From NCBI GenBank assembly GCA_019695345.1, contig JAIBAE010000001.1:82280-146279 (forward strand): 64,000 nucleotides of DNA, read 5' to 3'. Below are positions 33,935-43,008 of the stretch, piece by piece. The number at the start of each line of letters is the position of its first letter. Within the stretch, counting starts at the first letter, position 1. This DNA is from Bacteroidota bacterium (lineage in GTDB: Bacteria; Bacteroidota; Ignavibacteria; Kapaibacteriales; NICIL-2). The position numbers and the translations under genes were made by a program. The notes beneath the pieces are model-generated. The model did not search any database and was not told where the DNA came from. It was given only the letters and a program-made list of their open reading frames with translations.

Positions 33935-35878
33935 TCAATGTATTAACACAAGTTGTGTTGTTGCAACAGTAATATTGTTAACAATCATCCTTATAAAGTA
34001 AAGACCACTTTGTAAATTATCACACTGTAGTGTTTCATAATGTAGTCCTTCTGATAGATTCTTCAATTCTAATTTTTTACATTCCTTACCTAGGTTATCT
34101 AAAATCTCAAATGTTACACAGTCTGAATTTATTGTATTAAAGTTGAGAACTGTATTTTGGCTTGACGGATTTGGTAAACATTGTACAAACAGTGAACTAT
34201 TTATTGGACTATCTGAAAGATTAACAGTGCTACCATAACTAAAGGCAAAAAATCCATCTGGTGCAGACATTGGATAGGCTCTTACTTTGCCATTATTTGA
34301 TGTGGCTTCAATAAAGTACTCTATTGTTTCATTAGTTGCATTAATATTTCCATCAATATATGACTGAAATTCAAGATTATTTCTTTCCATAATCTTAATA
34401 TTCCAATCTGTATTACCTGTTTTTCTCCAATATAGTTTAGTGTTTTGAATACCACTATTATTATATATTGAAGTTATTATAGGAAATTTTTCCATTGGTG
34501 GTAATACTCCACGTAATGGTGAATGCTTAAAATGTATAGGATTGTCTGCTGGTATTTGAATGATATATTCTCTTATTGTGCCACCATAAAAATGTGGAAA
34601 GTTTCCAACCTGATGAGCTGTTATTAATCTAGCATCAATAGGTACAACCTTGTAACCCGGTAATAAATTCTTATAAATACGAATAGCACTGTTTGTAATG
34701 TTGCTATCACCAGAGCCATTAGCAGAAAATATTGGAATGAATACTGTGGTATTTACTATTAAAGATTGGATAAATGATCTAGGGTCGTATTTATATTCAT
34801 AACATTTTTTCTTAGTATACAAACCATTATCATCAGTTGGAATGGGCAAGGGGACAAGTCGAAATGGTTTGTTGTAAATACTAACTTCTTTTCTTAGTGC
34901 TTCTAGACTACTATCAATTAAATCTAAATCAGGAAAGTCATTTTGGGATTTAAATACACTACGGTAATCTGAATAGACTATAGTTTCATCATCAACAAAC
35001 TTTAAAAATCTATCAACATTGCTTGATGGCTGACCAATACATTTATTACTTAAAGTAAAGATTGGTTTACCAATTAGATTATACAATAAACTAATTGAAT
35101 CCATAATTTGCTTATAAGTAAGCGGTTCCTTAAATAAAGGTTTATCGTCAAATGTTAGCTCACCACTATTTATGTCTTTATATATATGAATCGTACCAAA
35201 ACTGTCAATATTTTTGTTAATAAATTCATTACTACATATTAACTTACCCCATCCGTCAGTCATTATATCACTTGAATACTGTTCTATACTTGATTGTTTC
35301 TTTTGCATATTCAAATTATTAGCTAACCAAGTAGGAAATTTTGTATCTGATATTGAAAATGCATCTGTTTCTGTATCAATGATTCCGATTGAATCTTTCT
35401 CGCCAAAATAGTAAAAAATAGGTCCGAATTCTCTTAACCAGGAATTATTAATGTTCTCATTTATCATAAATGTATAGTTAATCAATTTAATGCCAATTGA
35501 ATTAAAAAATTGCTTTATAATAATTGTATCTTTTGCATTTAAGACGCAAATCCGAACAGGTACAATGTTTTGAATTTCGGAAACAATACTAGCTAAAAAA
35601 TGACTTTCAGGATATTGTGTTGTTATAGGATGCTTCTCAGCTATATAAACTATTTTTGGACCATCATTCTCATCAATACCGAAAGCAAATTCATTTGTTA
35701 TTGGCTGTATTTCTTTACCAAGAGAATCCTTGATTATATAAGGCCATTGAACTACGACAGCCTTTGTTTCCTCAAATTCAGCGGGTAATCTCAACATTTG
35801 TAGAGAATCCGTGCTATTTGATTTCATGCTGCATTGTATTACGCAGAATAGTACTATTATTAAATATATTACTCTCAT
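33935..35878 (-). CDS. Secreted agmatine/peptidylarginine deiminase-like protein with sorting domain, apparently catalytically dead
   Basis: The product has 647 residues: signal peptide (MRVIYLIIVLFCVIQCS), deiminase (PAD_porph/guanidino-modifying) domain to about residue 450, a beta region, and a Por sorting domain (FVQCLPNPSSQNTVLNF, LSEGLHYETLQCDNLQSGLYFIRMIV). The hallmark positions are altered. The family DxWxRDxGP reads NNSWLREFGPIF, so the aspartates are Asn and Glu. The family GHVD reads SSNVDRF, so the catalytic His is Asn. The family GGxxHC active cysteine block reads HFYGGTIREYII with no Cys. It is AT-rich and lies 9 bp after the metalloprotease gene. Fold call fairly sure; loss of activity is inference. 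Confidence 0.75.
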   Translation of the reverse strand: MRVIYLIIVLFCVIQCSMKSNSTDSLQMLRLPAEFEETKAVVVQWPYIIKDSLGKEIQPITNEFAFGIDENDGPKIVYIAEKHPITTQYPESHFLASIVSEIQNIVPVRICVLNAKDTIIIKQFFNSIGIKLINYTFMINENINNSWLREFGPIFYYFGEKDSIGIIDTETDAFSISDTKFPTWLANNLNMQKKQSSIEQYSSDIMTDGWGKLICSNEFINKNIDSFGTIHIYKDINSGELTFDDKPLFKEPLTYKQIMDSISLLYNLIGKPIFTLSNKCIGQPSSNVDRFLKFVDDETIVYSDYRSVFKSQNDFPDLDLIDSSLEALRKEVSIYNKPFRLVPLPIPTDDNGLYTKKKCYEYKYDPRSFIQSLIVNTTVFIPIFSANGSGDSNITNSAIRIYKNLLPGYKVVPIDARLITAHQVGNFPHFYGGTIREYIIQIPADNPIHFKHSPLRGVLPPMEKFPIITSIYNNSGIQNTKLYWRKTGNTDWNIKIMERNNLEFQSYIDGNINATNETIEYFIEATSNNGKVRAYPMSAPDGFFAFSYGSTVNLSDSPINSSLFVQCLPNPSSQNTVLNFNTINSDCVTFEILDNLGKECKKLELKNLSEGLHYETLQCDNLQSGLYFIRMIVNNITVATTQLVLIH

Positions 35879-35887
35879 AAAATGTGA

Positions 35888-37786
35888 TTATTTAACTATT
35901 CTTATTGATTTTGAAATAGTTTTTCCATTTACTTGTATGGAAAAAATATAAAGTCCAGAATTCATTTTAGTTATATCAATAGATGTAATTTGTTGACTAT
36001 TATTTATTTGAAGATTTTCTGATTTATAAACTAACTTTCCAATACTGTCATGAAGGTAGCAAGTTATAAGTGTTGATTGGTTAATGTTATACTTAAATAA
36101 TAATTTATCTTGTGCAGGGTTTTGTACTATAGTTAAATCTTCAGAATTTGATGATGATAATTCTGTCCCGATAGCTGTAGATTTTGAATCAGCTTCTTGA
36201 TTTTCAGAGTCATCATGTTTTCTTGAACTGCATACTGTGGGAGAATAAGATGTGTAAAAATATTTTGTAAAAACAGTATTGCCAATAGTAATGATACATT
36301 TTGCAGTGACAATTCCTTTTAGTCCTATTGACCAAGCTTTAGTTGCACTTGTACCGGTACCTCCTGATACCCAGTTTGCGGATGACCTTGAATGTTTGAA
36401 ATACCATTGGTATGTAGCGTTACTACTTCCTGTCCCACATACTTGTACTGTCCAAGTACCAGTGCATCCATTTAGTAATAATTGAGGTCCATCAATAGAA
36501 GTCACGACATCTCCTCGAAAATTAGCGACAGCTTCTGCCCTCTCCATCATTACTCTTCTGTTATCTTCGTATAATGCTGAACCTATTGGAATACTATTTT
36601 TAGCAATTAGCGGAGTTGACCAATACTTTATTCTGTTAGCAGTTCCATATGTAGAGACAACAGTTTTGAATGGATCTGTTGTAAAAGCAGTACGTCTAAC
36701 ATATCCATGCCCGTAGCTGTAAGGTGAAGTTGTTGGATCTTTCAATGTATCATGTCTACAACCAAATAAATGTGATATCTCATGAACAGAGGTATATCTA
36801 CTTGGAGAGCTAGTAACTTGTACCAATAAGACTGCATTCTCACTTGATACATTATAGTCATCAGCATATCCAGCAACATCTGACCATTTAAGTAAAGTTT
36901 GATCGTTAACATGGCACATCAGAACTACAACGTCAGCCTGAGTTTCATTTCTTAAAGACTTTACACTATTACTACTTTTAAGAGCATCTAAAGTTAAACG
37001 TGGTGAATCATATTCTTGTATAGGGGAAGAAGCATATCCAGCTAAGTAATTTCCTCCTCTTGCAAAATCGAAGAATAAATCAGTTTGGTTTATTGTAGAA
37101 TTCCGAGCAGTCTCATTCATATCTGCTATCCAAGTCTCAGACATGGTAAAAACATTTGTGCCGCTACCCAATACTTTATAGGCACTATTTGTGTATAGAA
37201 ATAATACTTTAATGTCCTTTGGGCAACTAGTTTGTAATGAATTTCTATTTTTATTAGAAATTGGATTTATCTTTTTAATAATTCCACTCGGATTTGAAGT
37301 ATCGGTTGGTTCAATGTTACATGAATCTTCTGGAATATTCTGATTTAGTATTCTATATGCTATTGCAATTGTATCAGATAATGAATAGAATTCTATTGTG
37401 TCTGTTGTGGAAATTATATAGCCATTAACATGCTTATTATTAATGCTTAAAACTAGTTCTGCCGTAGTATCAACTCTGCCAACCCAAGTAAATGCACTGT
37501 CGGAATAATTATATATTTTATCTACCTGAAATAAGTAGCTCTTATTAGGCAAAGGAGATACATATAATTCTGTGCTATCTTGAATACTGATAGGATTTTG
37601 AACACCTACTATTGTTGGATTTGAAATAAAAATTCTTGTTATAGCTGAATCGTAAACTTCTTGTTCTTGTGTCGTAGGGTTATAGTTACTCAATGAGTAA
37701 AATAAAGAAAATGCATTATTGTTGTTTTGGGCTATAGCAAGATAGGAGAACAATTGAAATAGTATCAATATTATAAATTTTCTCAT
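35888..37786 (-). CDS. Secreted zinc metalloprotease (M12B/reprolysin-like) with type IX sorting domain
   Basis: The product has 632 residues with signal peptide MRKFIILILFQLFSYLA. The zinc site HEISHLFGCRHD near residue 340 fits the metzincin pattern HExxHxxGxxHD, followed by a YSYGHGYVRR region that could carry the Met-turn, so catalysis is likely intact. After the catalytic domain is an Ig/PKD-like region (GPQLLLNGCTGTWTVQVCG and NATYQWYF) and a Por sorting domain (TKMNSGLYIFSIQVNG). It heads a two-gene operon with the deiminase-like gene, nine bases before the downstream start. Low GC compared with the flanks. Likely extracellular. Confidence 0.82.
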   Translation of the reverse strand: MRKFIILILFQLFSYLAIAQNNNNAFSLFYSLSNYNPTTQEQEVYDSAITRIFISNPTIVGVQNPISIQDSTELYVSPLPNKSYLFQVDKIYNYSDSAFTWVGRVDTTAELVLSINNKHVNGYIISTTDTIEFYSLSDTIAIAYRILNQNIPEDSCNIEPTDTSNPSGIIKKINPISNKNRNSLQTSCPKDIKVLFLYTNSAYKVLGSGTNVFTMSETWIADMNETARNSTINQTDLFFDFARGGNYLAGYASSPIQEYDSPRLTLDALKSSNSVKSLRNETQADVVVLMCHVNDQTLLKWSDVAGYADDYNVSSENAVLLVQVTSSPSRYTSVHEISHLFGCRHDTLKDPTTSPYSYGHGYVRRTAFTTDPFKTVVSTYGTANRIKYWSTPLIAKNSIPIGSALYEDNRRVMMERAEAVANFRGDVVTSIDGPQLLLNGCTGTWTVQVCGTGSSNATYQWYFKHSRSSANWVSGGTGTSATKAWSIGLKGIVTAKCIITIGNTVFTKYFYTSYSPTVCSSRKHDDSENQEADSKSTAIGTELSSSNSEDLTIVQNPAQDKLLFKYNINQSTLITCYLHDSIGKLVYKSENLQINNSQQITSIDITKMNSGLYIFSIQVNGKTISKSIRIVK

Positions 37787-38063
37787 AAGAATACTCCTTA
37801 AAACTTAGTTAAGAATAAATGTTGCCAAAACTTACGAAAAATTAATTTCAAAGCAATATTATTATAATATTAAAATTGTTTGTTTATTTTAAGTTTCATA
37901 TAGAGTTAAATGGAACCAATTTCCGCTTGTTTTTTTAGATGTTAACCTCTCAGTTGATTCCTTGTAACCACGTAAGGAATTTTGAGCAGATTGTATGTAA
38001 TGTAAACATAGACTTTAATTCACACGGTAAATAGCCGTAAAAATCACTTTTAACATTATCAGT

Positions 38064-38576
38064 ATGGAAATTAAAGATGTAATAATGATTATCGCAGTAT
38101 TGGTGGGTCCGATTGCTGCTGTTCAAATACAGAAGTTTCTTGAAATAAAACGACAGATTAAAGAGAGAAAACTATTAATATTTAAAGCCTTAATGGGTAC
38201 TCGTACTGCTAGAGTATCTGTAGAACATGTACAAGCACTTAACTTAATTGATATTGAGTTTGTTGAAACGAAAGACAAAAAAGTTCGAGAATGTTGGAAA
38301 ATGTACAATGATCATTTAAATAGCCCAAGTCCCGAATTACAAAGTTGGGTCGATAAAAGTAATGAACTATTAATTGAGTTATTGTTTGAAATGAGTAAAT
38401 CCCTTGGATATAGTTTTGATAAAGTAGATATTAAAAATGGAGCTTATTCACCTGTATCACACGGTAATATGGATGAAGAAGTTACTAAGATTCGTAAAGG
38501 ATTAGCAGATGTGTTTTCAGGTGTTAGCGCTATACCTATTGAAATAAAAAATCCGAATGATCAATTATTACAATGA
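38064..38576 (+). CDS. DUF6680 family membrane protein
   Basis: The product has 170 residues. The N-terminal helix (VIMIIAVLVGPIAAVQIQKFLE) is a single membrane anchor; then KERKLLIFKALMGTRTARVSVEHVQALNLIDIEF matches the DUF6680 block as I remember it. The remainder is helical and acidic with no motif. Members are rare, small membrane proteins of unknown role. The gene is AT-rich, in the same composition as the upstream secreted-protein block. Confidence 0.65.
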   Translation: MEIKDVIMIIAVLVGPIAAVQIQKFLEIKRQIKERKLLIFKALMGTRTARVSVEHVQALNLIDIEFVETKDKKVRECWKMYNDHLNSPSPELQSWVDKSNELLIELLFEMSKSLGYSFDKVDIKNGAYSPVSHGNMDEEVTKIRKGLADVFSGVSAIPIEIKNPNDQLLQ

Positions 38577-38632
38577 TTTTATCTTTATATTTTAAAAACA
38601 AAATATACATAATTGTTATTCAACTTTCCCTT

Positions 38633-38687
38633 CGGGAGACGCGGTTATTTCTTGCTTATGGTGCGGTGCCGTCCGGCGATAGCGTAA
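38633..38687 (-). repeat. Family A element, copy A14 (CGGCA type, far arm lost)
   Basis: Minus strand GCTATCGC and CGGCA, but the far arm has been replaced by TCTCCCGAAGGGAAAG. It is antisense to both flanking genes. Confidence 0.65.
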
Positions 38688-38777
38688 AATTACGTGGAAT
38701 TAAGGGGTGTATTCTGTAGCTTGTAAAAATCCCGTAACTTGCACCCCGATTTACTAACAGACGTACCTACAACATCT

Positions 38778-40454
38778 ATGAGCCGGTTTCAGAATTTGAT
38801 AGAACAACACACAGCAACATTACAACAAGCAGTTAATGCTATTCACACCCGCGATTTTTATGCGCATTGGCCGGAAGCGCCAAGTGGTAAAATTTATGGC
38901 GAAAATGCCAATGCCGATGGTCAGCAACGTTTTCAGGAACAGTTGAATAATCCGTTTACACGTTTACAGCAAACGGGTAGTTCAAACCACGGCGAAGAAA
39001 CTTCTCCGTATGGTTTTCCGCTTGGTATAACGTATCCCGTTGCCGATGCAAATACGTTAGTTGCAAACGCAGTGGCGGCACAACAACAATGGCGTTCTTT
39101 TTCTGCTGCCGAACGCGCTGCAATTCTGATTGAATGTTTGGAAAAAGCAACACCTCACTTTTTTGAAATTGCCTATGCCACACAACACACAACCGGACAA
39201 GGTTTTGTTATGGCTTTTCAGGCTTCGGGACCTCACTCGTACGACCGCGCATTAGAAGCTATAGCAACGGGATATTATGCACTTACTTCGTTTGATACCG
39301 AGCGCACGTGGGTAAAACCAATGGGTAAAATGGAAGTTACTGTTAACAAGAAATTTTATGCTGTCCCCAAAGGTGTTAATGTAACAGTTGGTTGCTCTAC
39401 GTTCCCAATCTGGAACAGTGTTCCGGGAATGTTTGCAAGTTTGATAACTGGTAATGCAACAATTGCAAAGGTACACCCAAAGGTTGTGTATCCTCTTGCA
39501 ATTTTGGTGGCATCAATGCAGCAAACACTGCGAGAGTTGGGAGTGAATCCACATATAGTACAGTTGGGCGTTCCTTCGCCCGAAGTTCCACTCACGGTAG
39601 AACTAATAAATCATGCTGATGTGAAGACAGTGGATTACACAGGTTCCTCGGCATTTGGTACACAGATAGAGCAATTGTGCGCGGCACAAGGTAAAGTATG
39701 CTTTACCGAGAAAGCCGGTGTTAACTGTATGATAGTAGAAAGCACAAATAATATAGATGCTGTGCTTGATAACATGGCGTTTAGCGTTGTATTGTATTCC
39801 GGACAAATGTGTACAGCACCGCAAAACTTCTTTATACCAAAAGCCGGTGTAAAAGAGGGCGAAGTGGTTGTTCCGTTCGATGAAGTAGTTGCTCGTTTTA
39901 TTGGAAAGATTGATGCAATTGTAAACAACGAAAAGATGGGACCATCAACACTTGGTGCTATTCAGAATACCGGAACCATAGATAGAGTTGCCAAGGCAAA
40001 TACACTTGGTTTAACGGTACTTCGTTCAAGCAGTACAATTGCACAACCGGGATTTGATGCGGCACAAACTTCTACTCCATTAGTATTGCAAGCAGATGCA
40101 AACCAGCAAGATATATATGAACAAGAATGGTTTGGTCCGATTAGCTTTGTTGTTCCTGTAGATAGCTTTGAGCAAGCTGTAGAGATAGTTGCTAACACAG
40201 TAAAGAAACACGGTGCGTTAACTACATCATGTTATACAACCGATTCAGCAAAACAACAACACGCAGAAGAAGCCTTAATTTATGCAGGTGCTCCGGTAGC
40301 GTTTAACTTTACCGGGCCAATCTGGATAAATCAGTCATCGGCGTTTAGTGATTTTCATGGTGCGGGAGCAAACCCGGCAGGCAACGCAAGTTTCGCCGAC
40401 TTAACGTTTGTTACTTCGCGCTATAACACGATAGGCGTGCGGAGTATTGGGTAA
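38778..40454 (+). CDS. paaN: PaaN-like phenylacetate-pathway aldehyde dehydrogenase family protein
   Basis: The product has 558 residues from the ATG at 38778. An aldehyde-dehydrogenase-superfamily fold with the N-terminal PaaN block (HTRDFYAHWPEAPSGKIYGENANADGQQRF at about 24-55). The central region has TGSSAFGTQIEQLC and the Cys-containing block SGQMCTAPQNFF near residue 345, with Glu in CFTEKAGVNCMIV. The C-terminal ending ARYNTIGVRS is PaaN-like. In the phenylacetate catabolic pathway PaaN-type enzymes handle a ring-opening aldehyde. No other paa gene is in the window, so the pathway role is not supported by context. Confidence 0.8.
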   Translation: MSRFQNLIEQHTATLQQAVNAIHTRDFYAHWPEAPSGKIYGENANADGQQRFQEQLNNPFTRLQQTGSSNHGEETSPYGFPLGITYPVADANTLVANAVAAQQQWRSFSAAERAAILIECLEKATPHFFEIAYATQHTTGQGFVMAFQASGPHSYDRALEAIATGYYALTSFDTERTWVKPMGKMEVTVNKKFYAVPKGVNVTVGCSTFPIWNSVPGMFASLITGNATIAKVHPKVVYPLAILVASMQQTLRELGVNPHIVQLGVPSPEVPLTVELINHADVKTVDYTGSSAFGTQIEQLCAAQGKVCFTEKAGVNCMIVESTNNIDAVLDNMAFSVVLYSGQMCTAPQNFFIPKAGVKEGEVVVPFDEVVARFIGKIDAIVNNEKMGPSTLGAIQNTGTIDRVAKANTLGLTVLRSSSTIAQPGFDAAQTSTPLVLQADANQQDIYEQEWFGPISFVVPVDSFEQAVEIVANTVKKHGALTTSCYTTDSAKQQHAEEALIYAGAPVAFNFTGPIWINQSSAFSDFHGAGANPAGNASFADLTFVTSRYNTIGVRSIG

Positions 40455-40552
40455 GATTCTGATTGGCAAGAAAAGGTTAGTGCAACAGTTACGGATTGGT
40501 GCCATCACGCGCGGAAGCGCAAAGAAAAAAGTTAAACATTGAAAGTAAAAGT

Positions 40553-41389
40553 ATGCAGTGGTTTCAGAGAAAAAATAAAAACATAACCGAAACAACCCCG
40601 CGCGAAATGCCCGATGGCTTGTGGACGAAGTGCGATGAATGTGGAGAGATTATCTACAAAAAACAACTTGAAGAATTTGCCTTTACGTGCCCAAAATGTA
40701 ATAACCATTTTCGTATTGGTACAAAGCAATATGTTAAGGTGTTGTTCGATGAAGGCTCGTTTGTAGAAACAGATATGAATGTTCGCAGTGGCGACCCACT
40801 TGGCTTTGTAGATACCAAGCCTTATACCGACCGCTTACGCGATGCCTACAAACGTGGTGGCACAAGCGATGCCATGACGATAGGCCACGGAACAATAGAA
40901 GGACGTATGATAAGTTTTGGTTGCATGAATTTTAACTTTATTGGTGGCTCGATGGGGTCGGTGGTGGGAGAGAAGTTTTCTCGTGCAGCAAAGCACGCTA
41001 TAGAGATGAAAGCACCGCTTATTATTATCAGTGCATCGGGTGGTGCACGTATGCAGGAAGCGGCGTTCTCACTGATGCAAATGGCTAAAACAAGTGCCAT
41101 TCTTACACAAGTTGCCGAAGCAGGGTTACCGTATATTTCGATACTTACCGACCCAACTACGGGTGGCGTAAGTGCAAGCTATGCAATGCTTGGAGATGTA
41201 ATTATTGCCGAGCCAAAAGCATTAATTGGTTTTGCAGGACCTCGTGTTATTGAGCAAACTATTCGTAAAAAATTACCCGAAGGTTTCCAGAGCGCCGAGT
41301 TCCAACAACAGCATGGATTTGCCGATATGATTGTTCATCGTCGCGATATGCGCAACCAACTTGCACAGGTATTAGCATTATTAGGATAA
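40553..41389 (+). CDS. accD: Acetyl-CoA carboxylase carboxyltransferase subunit beta
   Basis: The product has 278 residues from the ATG at 40553. It transfers CO2 from carboxybiotin to acetyl-CoA to give malonyl-CoA for fatty-acid synthesis, working as a heterotetramer with AccA. The zinc ribbon near residue 28 has CDEC and, after 16 residues, CPKC. The carboxyltransferase core shows GHGTIEGRMISFGCMNFNFIGGSMG, ASGGARMQEAAFSLMQMAKTSA and LTDPTTGGVSASYAMLGDV. The length is usual. AccA is not adjacent. A methyltransferase gene follows 51 bp downstream. Confidence 0.96.
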   Translation: MQWFQRKNKNITETTPREMPDGLWTKCDECGEIIYKKQLEEFAFTCPKCNNHFRIGTKQYVKVLFDEGSFVETDMNVRSGDPLGFVDTKPYTDRLRDAYKRGGTSDAMTIGHGTIEGRMISFGCMNFNFIGGSMGSVVGEKFSRAAKHAIEMKAPLIIISASGGARMQEAAFSLMQMAKTSAILTQVAEAGLPYISILTDPTTGGVSASYAMLGDVIIAEPKALIGFAGPRVIEQTIRKKLPEGFQSAEFQQQHGFADMIVHRRDMRNQLAQVLALLG

Positions 41390-41440
41390 CATAATTTACA
41401 AGCTTTGTTATTAGTTTAAGTAGTATTAATAGTATTCAAC

Positions 41441-42073
41441 ATGTCAGACCCTCAATATTATACAGTTGTCCGAAAAGAAGTGTTTCAGTTTATACCGGAA
41501 TGTGATACAATACTTGATGTTGGTTGCGCTACCGGCTTAAACTTGAAAGTGCTTAAAGAGATGGGAAGATGTAAGCAAACGTATGGTATAGAGTATGTTG
41601 AAGAGGTTGCAAAACAGGCCCAGCAAAACATAGATAATGTATTGTGTGCAGATGTATCGGCAGCAGATTTACCATATCCTGATAAGTTTTTTGATGTCAT
41701 CTTATGTCTGGATGTCCTTGAACATATGGAGAATCCTTGGCGGGCAGTAGAGAAACTTAAAAGAGTACTAAAAGATGATGGCGTACTCATTGCCAGTATT
41801 CCCAATATTGCCTACATACCTGTTATTATCAAACTTATATTCAGAAGATTTGATTACGAAGACAGTGGCGTGATGGATAGAACACATTTACGCTTCTTTA
41901 CACTTCGTTCAATGAAGCAAATGTTCCAGAATGCTGGTTTTATTGTAACCAAAGTTAAGGGAACATATATGCTTGGCTGGAAGCTGTTTTTACAGTTTTT
42001 GTTTACGTTTGGCCTCGGTATTTTCTTAGGCGCATTACAATACATTCTTGTTGTTAAAAAACAACCTAAGTAA
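41441..42073 (+). CDS. Class I SAM methyltransferase with C-terminal membrane segment
   Basis: The product has 210 residues. The SAM-binding motif LDVGCATGLNLKVLKE near residue 25 and the acidic VLCADVSAADLPYPD then FDVILCLDVLEHMENPW fit the Methyltransf_11/23 family used on small molecules, lipids or glycans. Unusually, the last 35 residues are hydrophobic (FLQFLFTFGLGIFLGALQYILVV), which suggests an inner-membrane anchor and a lipid or polyprenyl substrate. It sits 51 bp after accD and may share its transcript. The substrate is unknown. Confidence 0.82.
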   Translation: MSDPQYYTVVRKEVFQFIPECDTILDVGCATGLNLKVLKEMGRCKQTYGIEYVEEVAKQAQQNIDNVLCADVSAADLPYPDKFFDVILCLDVLEHMENPWRAVEKLKRVLKDDGVLIASIPNIAYIPVIIKLIFRRFDYEDSGVMDRTHLRFFTLRSMKQMFQNAGFIVTKVKGTYMLGWKLFLQFLFTFGLGIFLGALQYILVVKKQPK

Positions 42074-42139
42074 TTTTTTGCTAACGCAAACCGCACTGCG
42101 CCTTGCTTTTCAGCAGGGCTTTTTTTTTGCGGGAGAGAA
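42074..42139 (+). repeat. Family A element, copy A15
   Basis: GCTAACGC, CCGCA/TGCGG, loop with GCCTTGCT/AGCAGGGC hairpin and nine T, an intrinsic terminator. It starts right at the methyltransferase stop. Confidence 0.88.
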
Positions 42140-42191
42140 CCTCAAGAAAAATACAACCTGAACCGTGAAGGTTGTGAGTACGATGTTTGTT

Positions 42192-42251
42192 CTTCTCTGC
42201 CGGCCAACGTTGTGTTTACGTAGCGATGTGGTGCAGTCGGGCGATAGCAGA
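42192..42251 (-). repeat. Family A element, copy A16
   Basis: Minus strand GCTATCGC then CTGCA; the far arm reads CGGCAG, so the stem is imperfect. It lies two bases from the stop of the minus-strand glycosyltransferase. Confidence 0.72.
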
Positions 42252-42253
42252 AA

Positions 42254-42907
42254 TTACAAGTTACCCATTGTGTTGCAAAGAGAATCGGGAGTATCGCGGT
42301 AGTAACGGTAAGTTGGCGAATCAATTTTTGCAATGGGCACACCGGCATCCACAGCAATTTGGTAAAACGCGGCATCATCGGCAAAACGGATGTGCGGATA
42401 CCCACCTAACGCTAACACCATATCTCTGCGAAGTACAAACGTACCGCCTACCACACATTCATCAAGATGAATCAACTTTGTGTTGTCGTCTTTATCGGGA
42501 ACATACGGATTACCAATTACTTCAATTCCACCATGAATAAAATGTACATCGTTGTTTTGTACTAATGCAGTTTTCCGTATAAGTAAATGGTCGGGCAAGT
42601 ACTCGTCATCGGAATCCAGAAATGTTACAAACAACCCGCAAGCCGCAAGTACACCTGCATTGCGCGATGACCCCAACCCGCGGTTTTGTTGGTACATATA
42701 CCGGATGTTCTCGTGCTTGAGAATATATGGTTGAAGAACTTCAAATGTGTTATCGGTACTGCCGTCGTCAATAATAATTAATTCCCAATCGGTTTCAGTT
42801 TGTGCAAGAAGTGAGGTAATTGCGCGGGGCAATAACTGCGCACGATTATACGTACACATCAATACCGAGAAAAATGGAATTCTATTGGCGTACGGACTTA
42901 CAGACAT
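42254..42907 (-). CDS. Glycosyltransferase family 2 (short)
   Basis: The product has 217 residues. The GT-A fold opens with FSVLMCTYNRAQLLPRAITSLL, then LIIIDDGSTDNTFEVLQPYI and the metal-binding DxD in FLDSDDEYLP near residue 100. GSSRNAGVLAACG precedes it. It lacks the extended acceptor domain of longer family members. Typical function is adding a sugar to a lipid-linked or surface glycan precursor. The neighbouring genes do not identify the pathway. Direction is opposite to the methyltransferase gene. Confidence 0.85.
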   Translation of the reverse strand: MSVSPYANRIPFFSVLMCTYNRAQLLPRAITSLLAQTETDWELIIIDDGSTDNTFEVLQPYILKHENIRYMYQQNRGLGSSRNAGVLAACGLFVTFLDSDDEYLPDHLLIRKTALVQNNDVHFIHGGIEVIGNPYVPDKDDNTKLIHLDECVVGGTFVLRRDMVLALGGYPHIRFADDAAFYQIAVDAGVPIAKIDSPTYRYYRDTPDSLCNTMGNL

Positions 42908-43008
42908 GGTGAATATTATGGGTTATTTGTGGTGATACTGTAAATTGCAATACAAAGCTACGGTAATTACCGTAATTGGCGGAACTCATGTGATACGATA
43001 TAACTACA

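Noticed and set aside
40482..40530. Possible B element before accD
   Set aside because: CACGCGCGGAAGCGC is GC-rich but does not match the B consensus.
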